Assembly: GCA_030535455.1 (NCBI GenBank)
Contig: JAUNJY010000034.1
Span: 1 to 46,803, forward strand
Reading direction: 5' to 3'
Source: a bacterium
GTDB lineage: Bacteria; Bacillota; Clostridia; Lachnospirales; Lachnospiraceae
Length of the DNA stretch: 46,803 nt
The notes beneath the pieces are model-generated. The model searched no databases. It was not told the DNA's origin and saw only the letters and a list, made by a program, of their open reading frames with translations. Positions 43,221 to 46,803 of the stretch are shown here, piece by piece; positions within the stretch are counted from its first letter, which is position 1; every line of letters starts with the position of its first letter. Both the position numbers and the translations under genes were made by a program.

Positions 43221-44144
43221 ATGCATAAAGTCACTATATGTACAGTTCTTTTCGGAGTTGATGAGTCAGTTTTAAATATTGAATTAGGGAATGGATTTTT
43301 ATTAAAAAAGATGTCACTTATTCCAAGTAAAGACCATTTAAATGAGATATTTTCTACAGATGCAATGGCACTAAGAAGAGAATATGAAGAAGCAAGAGTT
43401 GATAATGAGTTAAATGTTATTTGTGTTTATAAATATTATTCGATAGATTTAGATATGACGGAGCTCGAGGAGTATCATACTAAAGTTTGTATGGAGACTC
43501 TTGAATATCTTGATAATAAGATAAGAATAATTCGTTTATATAGTGAAGGAGCAATTCGCTTTAAGCGATTATCAGTTATTATTAATTCAGATAAGTTATA
43601 TATGGGGGAGACAGAGGTCAAATGTAAGCAAGAAAGTATTATCCCTATTAGCGAGGCAATGGGAACAAGAGAGATAAGCAAGATTTATGTAAAAGATAAT
43701 GAGTTAGAATATCTAAATAACGGTTTAAAAGCGATGGTGTTACCATTTAATGATATAGTAATCAATAATACACATAGGTACTATGATTTATCATATCATG
43801 TAGAAAAAAACGTATCACTTAGTTTACTAATAACATGTTTGGAGTTACTTTTTTTGAATAGTGAGAATGCAAAAAAGGAGAGAGCATCAAAACGTTGCAC
43901 AGTATTTTTATACAAAAACCAAGAAGAGCGAGTGATATGCTATAATAAGCTAAAAGTTTTATATAAAAAAAGATGTGATTTTGTTCATGATGGTGATGAT
44001 TCGAAAATACAGGATAATGATATCCTAATTTTAAGAGATTATATAAGAAAATGTATAATTAAATATTGGGAGAATAGGTATGCTAAAATAGATGTGATTA
44101 AAAAACTGCAAGATGAAATAAGAAGATTAGATTATTGGGAATAA
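43221..44144 (+). CDS. HEPN-domain protein (Apea-like)
   Basis: A 307-residue protein read from the ATG at 43221, which has GGGGAGG 6 bases upstream. The N-terminal 190 residues are unassigned. The C-terminal part (about 192-285) is helical and holds R-x4-H as RCDFVH (Arg251, His256), after a helix SLSLLITCLELLFLNSE; this is the layout of Apea-like HEPN domains. Many HEPN proteins with this motif are RNases in defence or toxin systems. Pairing with an S23-type protein and flanking hairpins suggest a small accessory module. No antitoxin-like nucleotidyltransferase is adjacent. Confidence 0.7.
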   Translation: MHKVTICTVLFGVDESVLNIELGNGFLLKKMSLIPSKDHLNEIFSTDAMALRREYEEARVDNELNVICVYKYYSIDLDMTELEEYHTKVCMETLEYLDNKIRIIRLYSEGAIRFKRLSVIINSDKLYMGETEVKCKQESIIPISEAMGTREISKIYVKDNELEYLNNGLKAMVLPFNDIVINNTHRYYDLSYHVEKNVSLSLLITCLELLFLNSENAKKERASKRCTVFLYKNQEERVICYNKLKVLYKKRCDFVHDGDDSKIQDNDILILRDYIRKCIIKYWENRYAKIDVIKKLQDEIRRLDYWE

Positions 44145-44162
44145 ATAAACTCTCATTTAGAT

Positions 44163-44184
44163 ATGATACGGGGAACCGTATCAT
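44163..44184. repeat. Palindromic hairpin, copy 2, after the HEPN gene
   Basis: The same 18-base core as at 42625, extended by two base pairs (ATGATACGG/CCGTATCAT) around the GGAA loop. An outer inverted repeat ATTTAGAT/ATCTAAAT (44155-44162 and 44209-44216) encloses it. It may end the HEPN transcript. Confidence 0.75.
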
Positions 44185-44216
44185 AAGTAGGGGCGTACCT
44201 TTAGAATGATCTAAAT

Positions 44217-45006
44217 AAATAAGAATATTACATGGTTTATAGAAAAGTACTTAAACATTATATAAACAATGTAATATTTTTTAAATAGACTAGTTTAGTA
44301 CAATATTGAAAATTAATACATAGCCCATAAGGGAAAATCCTATATTGATGCTACGTATGATATATACTATAGAAAAAAGGAAAAGGCAGAAGTATTATAT
44401 AGTTAATAAAATATTATTTTGGGTAAAGGTTCATTAGTAACTATAGGAAGGGTGATTCAAAAGCAGTAGCAGTACAAAGATTAAGAAGAGGGCAATATGT
44501 TTTCCTATCATGTTGGCAGGCATGCAAGTAGTGTTTACTGCTTTTATTTAGCTTAATAGGTATGAGAGAAGTGGGTTTGGCAAGGATATGCCAGGTAATC
44601 ACTTTACGTGAAAACAGGTCTATTATAATACATAGGTGATACCATTTGCGTTTTTACTTTTTGGTATATAAAATCGATTGACCATTACACAGAAATATCA
44701 CGTTCACCTTTATAACGATGTGATTTCACATGGTGTTCCTAGAACAAAATTTAATGTAACAAATAAAATCAATATATTTAGTGAAAACGATTATTATAAC
44801 TATAAATATATTCGCTTAATTAAGAAAAAATGTTATAAATGTGAAAAATTAAATTTTTGGTATAGCTAATTAAATAATGACCTTTATGATAACAAAAGAA
44901 TCAAATAAAGCGATTATGCGTGAAAATTAGTATTAATAAAATCTGTATTGAAGTATTATACACAATATGGTAATATTATATCCACAAACTAGAAAGGAGA
45001 ATCGCT
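44217..45006. other. AT-rich gene-free stretch, possible decayed coding remnants
   Basis: About 790 very AT-rich bases without a supportable gene. At 44317-44406 one frame reads IAHKGKSYIDATYDIYYRK and onward to a stop, with no start. Near 44460-44550 another frame encodes a short membrane-helix-like stretch (KRAICFPIMLAGMQVVFTAFI broken by a stop). A 63-codon TTG-initiated frame at 44678-44869 lacks a binding site. AAAAGCAGTA and TACTGCTTTT form a 10-bp dyad about 67 bases apart. Decay of former genes is the simplest reading. Confidence 0.4.
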
Positions 45007-45558
45007 ATTAATATTAAAAGAAGGAAAAAGAGTTTAGTTGTTTTAGCTGTGATTTTTATGTTAGTGCTGGCTGTCATACTGTTACTTGGGATGAATCAGG
45101 TACGAGGAAAAGGTATTGCATTCACTAATATTAGCGAAATAAGAGCAACTAAACAATTAATTCAAAATTATGTTTCTGAAAGATTCGAAGATTCATTTGA
45201 TAAGTTTGATATTAAAAAGAACTACAATAATCTTATAGAAGCTGATTTAAGTAGTAATTTATCGTATGATGATTATTATAGGCAGTGTTATGATGAGTTC
45301 GTTAGTTCTAAAAGAAAAATGAATGAATTAGGACTCATTCTTAATGATTATTCATTTCAAAGTATAAGTGAAAATGAACAATCTAACTATGTTATAGTAT
45401 ATAATTTGGAAATTGTAGATAACAATACTTTGTATAAAGATATATCTGCAGAGTTTGTTGGTAGTCATGGTAAATTTGTTCTTATGAGTTTAGAATGCAA
45501 TAATTCCACGGAAGAAAAACTTTTAGATACACTAAATGGCTTACTATTTAATTACTAG
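45007..45558 (+). CDS. Exported or membrane-anchored protein of unknown function
   Basis: Not recognised. The frame continues upstream of its first GTG (45049) through a basic stretch (NIKRRKKS) into one membrane helix, as a signal anchor should. The only start with a good ribosome binding site (AAAGGAG, 6 bases) is an ATT at 45007, a very rare start codon; it gives 183 residues. With the GTG the protein has 169 residues and lacks the basic N-terminus. The exterior part (about 35-183) is charged and rich in Asn, Tyr and Ser. It is followed 16 bases later by another exported protein, likely in one operon. Confidence 0.55.
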   Translation: MNIKRRKKSLVVLAVIFMLVLAVILLLGMNQVRGKGIAFTNISEIRATKQLIQNYVSERFEDSFDKFDIKKNYNNLIEADLSSNLSYDDYYRQCYDEFVSSKRKMNELGLILNDYSFQSISENEQSNYVIVYNLEIVDNNTLYKDISAEFVGSHGKFVLMSLECNNSTEEKLLDTLNGLLFNY

Positions 45559-45574
45559 AGTAAAGGAAAAAATG

Positions 45575-46803
45575 ATGAAGAACATTATAAAGAAAATTAT
45601 ATTACTTACACTGTGTGCTACCATTTTAGTTTCACAAGGATATTCGGTGTCAGCACAGGCAAGTCAAAAAGAACAGAAAATGAAGACTAGAATCAGTGAA
45701 GTAGAAGGTATAAATCTAGATAAAGAATACCAGATAGAATCCAATAAGAAAGTGGTATTAAGTAATCTAATAGTATCACATGAAAATGGAAGGTTTGAGC
45801 TACAATTTAAAGATGACAGTGAGAAAGATGAATGTGGTTATAATGGGAAAATGCGTCTTATTACATATCCTGTAGAGAGTGCATTTAGCGATAGTCAAGA
45901 AATAGTTGGAGTATTGGAAGATCAAGAAAAAACTGAAGGGTATGAATTGATTTGTTTTAGAATTGAGAATAATGCAGATTCCATTACTTTAATGGAAGAA
46001 AATTTGGAATTAGAAGGCCATTTAGTTCTAAATGTTGCAATAAAGAATTTACAAAATCAGAAAACAATATATTTTCAAGAAGCTATTGATGATTTCTCAT
46101 ATACAACACTAATTACAGATGCAAATAAAAATAAGGATGAATTAGCATCTTATGATGAAAAAGATTTAGATGAAATACATGACGAATATTTATTCTTTGA
46201 TAATATTGAGGGTGACAGTGTTCAAACAGAATCTAAAACTTTGTTAGTAGAGAGTGAAGACTGCCAGGATATGAAAAGTTATGATTTGTCTATAAAAAAT
46301 GAGAAGGAAGAGTTTAAGAACTATATAGAGGCATTAGACGATTATAAAGACGCGGAAAGTTCAAAATCAAGAAACCTTTTAGGAAGTATCCCAGACAGAG
46401 TATTTAAAACAGGATATAAGTTGGATACATGGTTCCATTCATCTATTGGAGATTTACAATATTCGCATGTTGGACATAAGTACGCCGGAACAGATAATAG
46501 ATTAACATATATTGTAGTTTTAGATTGGACGAAAATTACAAATTATAAAAATCAATCATTTGAATCTCAGTTAGAAATTATACATAATAAAGCAGTATTG
46601 TATAATGTATATAATAATAAGTTAGGCATATTTTCTAAGCGTCCGTTGAATGTTAATAATTTGAGTACATATGCTCATTGTAATACAACAACAGGATGTT
46701 TTAATAAACGAACACAATACGCACAAATTAATGAGAGTACTAGTAAAAAAATAGCTAAGTGTATAATAGAATGGGTGCCATATGCAAGTACTGCATATTC
46801 AAA
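45575..46803 (+). CDS. Secreted protein of unknown function, 3' end outside the window
   Basis: A frame open from the ATG at 45575 to the window edge, at least 409 residues. AAAGG lies 8 bases upstream. Residues 1-29 are a signal peptide (basic start, LLTLCATILVSQGYSVSA, cleavage near Ala-Gln). A Glu/Asp/Lys-rich domain follows to about 260, then from about 270 a region with more Tyr, His and Cys (HVGHKYAGTDNRLTYIVVLDW; CNTTTGC). No family is recognised. AT-rich codon use like the previous gene. ATG 45572 is an alternative start. Confidence 0.75.
   Translation, partial: MKNIIKKIILLTLCATILVSQGYSVSAQASQKEQKMKTRISEVEGINLDKEYQIESNKKVVLSNLIVSHENGRFELQFKDDSEKDECGYNGKMRLITYPVESAFSDSQEIVGVLEDQEKTEGYELICFRIENNADSITLMEENLELEGHLVLNVAIKNLQNQKTIYFQEAIDDFSYTTLITDANKNKDELASYDEKDLDEIHDEYLFFDNIEGDSVQTESKTLLVESEDCQDMKSYDLSIKNEKEEFKNYIEALDDYKDAESSKSRNLLGSIPDRVFKTGYKLDTWFHSSIGDLQYSHVGHKYAGTDNRLTYIVVLDWTKITNYKNQSFESQLEIIHNKAVLYNVYNNKLGIFSKRPLNVNNLSTYAHCNTTTGCFNKRTQYAQINESTSKKIAKCIIEWVPYASTAYS

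Noticed and set aside
42839-44144. Classical HEPN-MNT toxin-antitoxin pair
   Set aside because: The neighbour is an S23-type four-helix protein, not a nucleotidyltransferase; no GSxxxGxxxxxSDxD motif is present.
44678-44869. 63-codon frame opening with TTG
   Set aside because: It has no ribosome binding site, no recognisable features, and lies in very AT-rich sequence where such frames arise by chance.

Overview
The window reads as a chromosomal segment of an anaerobic, spore-forming, low-GC Firmicute, most likely a Lachnospiraceae (Clostridium cluster XIVa). This is inferred from the AT-rich sequence, strong AGGAGG-type ribosome binding sites, a GerA-type spore germination operon, ScpA/ScpB, two sporulation/vegetative-type D-Ala-D-Ala carboxypeptidases, a sodium-pumping decarboxylase and a glycyl-radical-enzyme microcompartment. 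No tRNA, rRNA, CRISPR array or insertion sequence was found.

Layout. 1-5406 is housekeeping: a terminator, a bacterial-Ig-like membrane protein, a D,D-carboxypeptidase, a metallophosphoesterase, a degenerate M50-like membrane protein, then scpA-scpB. 5407-7767 is an ABC-F ATPase preceded by a promoter, a 25-codon leader peptide and an intrinsic terminator, the arrangement of antibiotic-sensing attenuation. 7838-27125 is the centrepiece: a roughly 19-kb bacterial microcompartment (BMC) locus built on a B12-independent glycyl radical diol dehydratase. It carries five shell proteins (EutS/PduU-type, PduB-type trimer, two hexamers, one pentamer), GRE plus activase, two PduL phosphotransacylases, two CoA-acylating aldehyde dehydrogenases, an iron alcohol dehydrogenase, EutP, EutJ, a PfpI-family protein, a glycerol-facilitator-type channel, a GlcG-type protein, an AdoMet synthetase, and a two-component system with a PocR sensor domain. 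It closes with a bidirectional terminator and a convergent Ca2+/H+ antiporter. 28376-33038 holds a YczE-like membrane protein and a germinant receptor operon in which GerB and GerC are one polypeptide. 33149-36572 is a VanRS-like two-component pair with a second D,D-carboxypeptidase. 36744-42075 is a sodium-pump operon with both an acyl-CoA-type and an oxaloacetate/pyruvate-type carboxyltransferase. 42200-46803 is an AT-rich accessory tail: a small membrane protein, an S23-type four-helix-bundle protein, a HEPN-domain protein flanked by GNRA-looped hairpins, a decayed stretch, and two unrecognised exported proteins, the last running off the window.

How the BMC works (inference from families): the diol (1,2-propanediol or glycerol) enters through the MIP channel and is dehydrated by the GRE to an aldehyde inside the shell. 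CoA-acylating aldehyde dehydrogenase and the alcohol dehydrogenase disproportionate it to acyl-CoA and alcohol, recycling NAD and CoA, and PduL makes the acyl phosphate used for ATP synthesis. The local MetK would feed the activase with AdoMet. GRE residues His164, Ser282, Cys433, Glu435 and Asp447 fall at the same positions as in Clostridium butyricum glycerol dehydratase, which argues against a choline lyase.

The most interesting points are: a PocR histidine kinase that has lost its phospho-acceptor His and its N-box Asn next to an intact AraC-type response regulator; duplicated PduL and aldehyde dehydrogenase, in each case one copy with and one without an encapsulation-type helix; a shell hexamer with a 90-residue Lys/Glu tail; a 70-residue insertion in the GRE; the ABC-F attenuator; the GerB-GerC fusion; and the mixed carboxyltransferase sodium pump.
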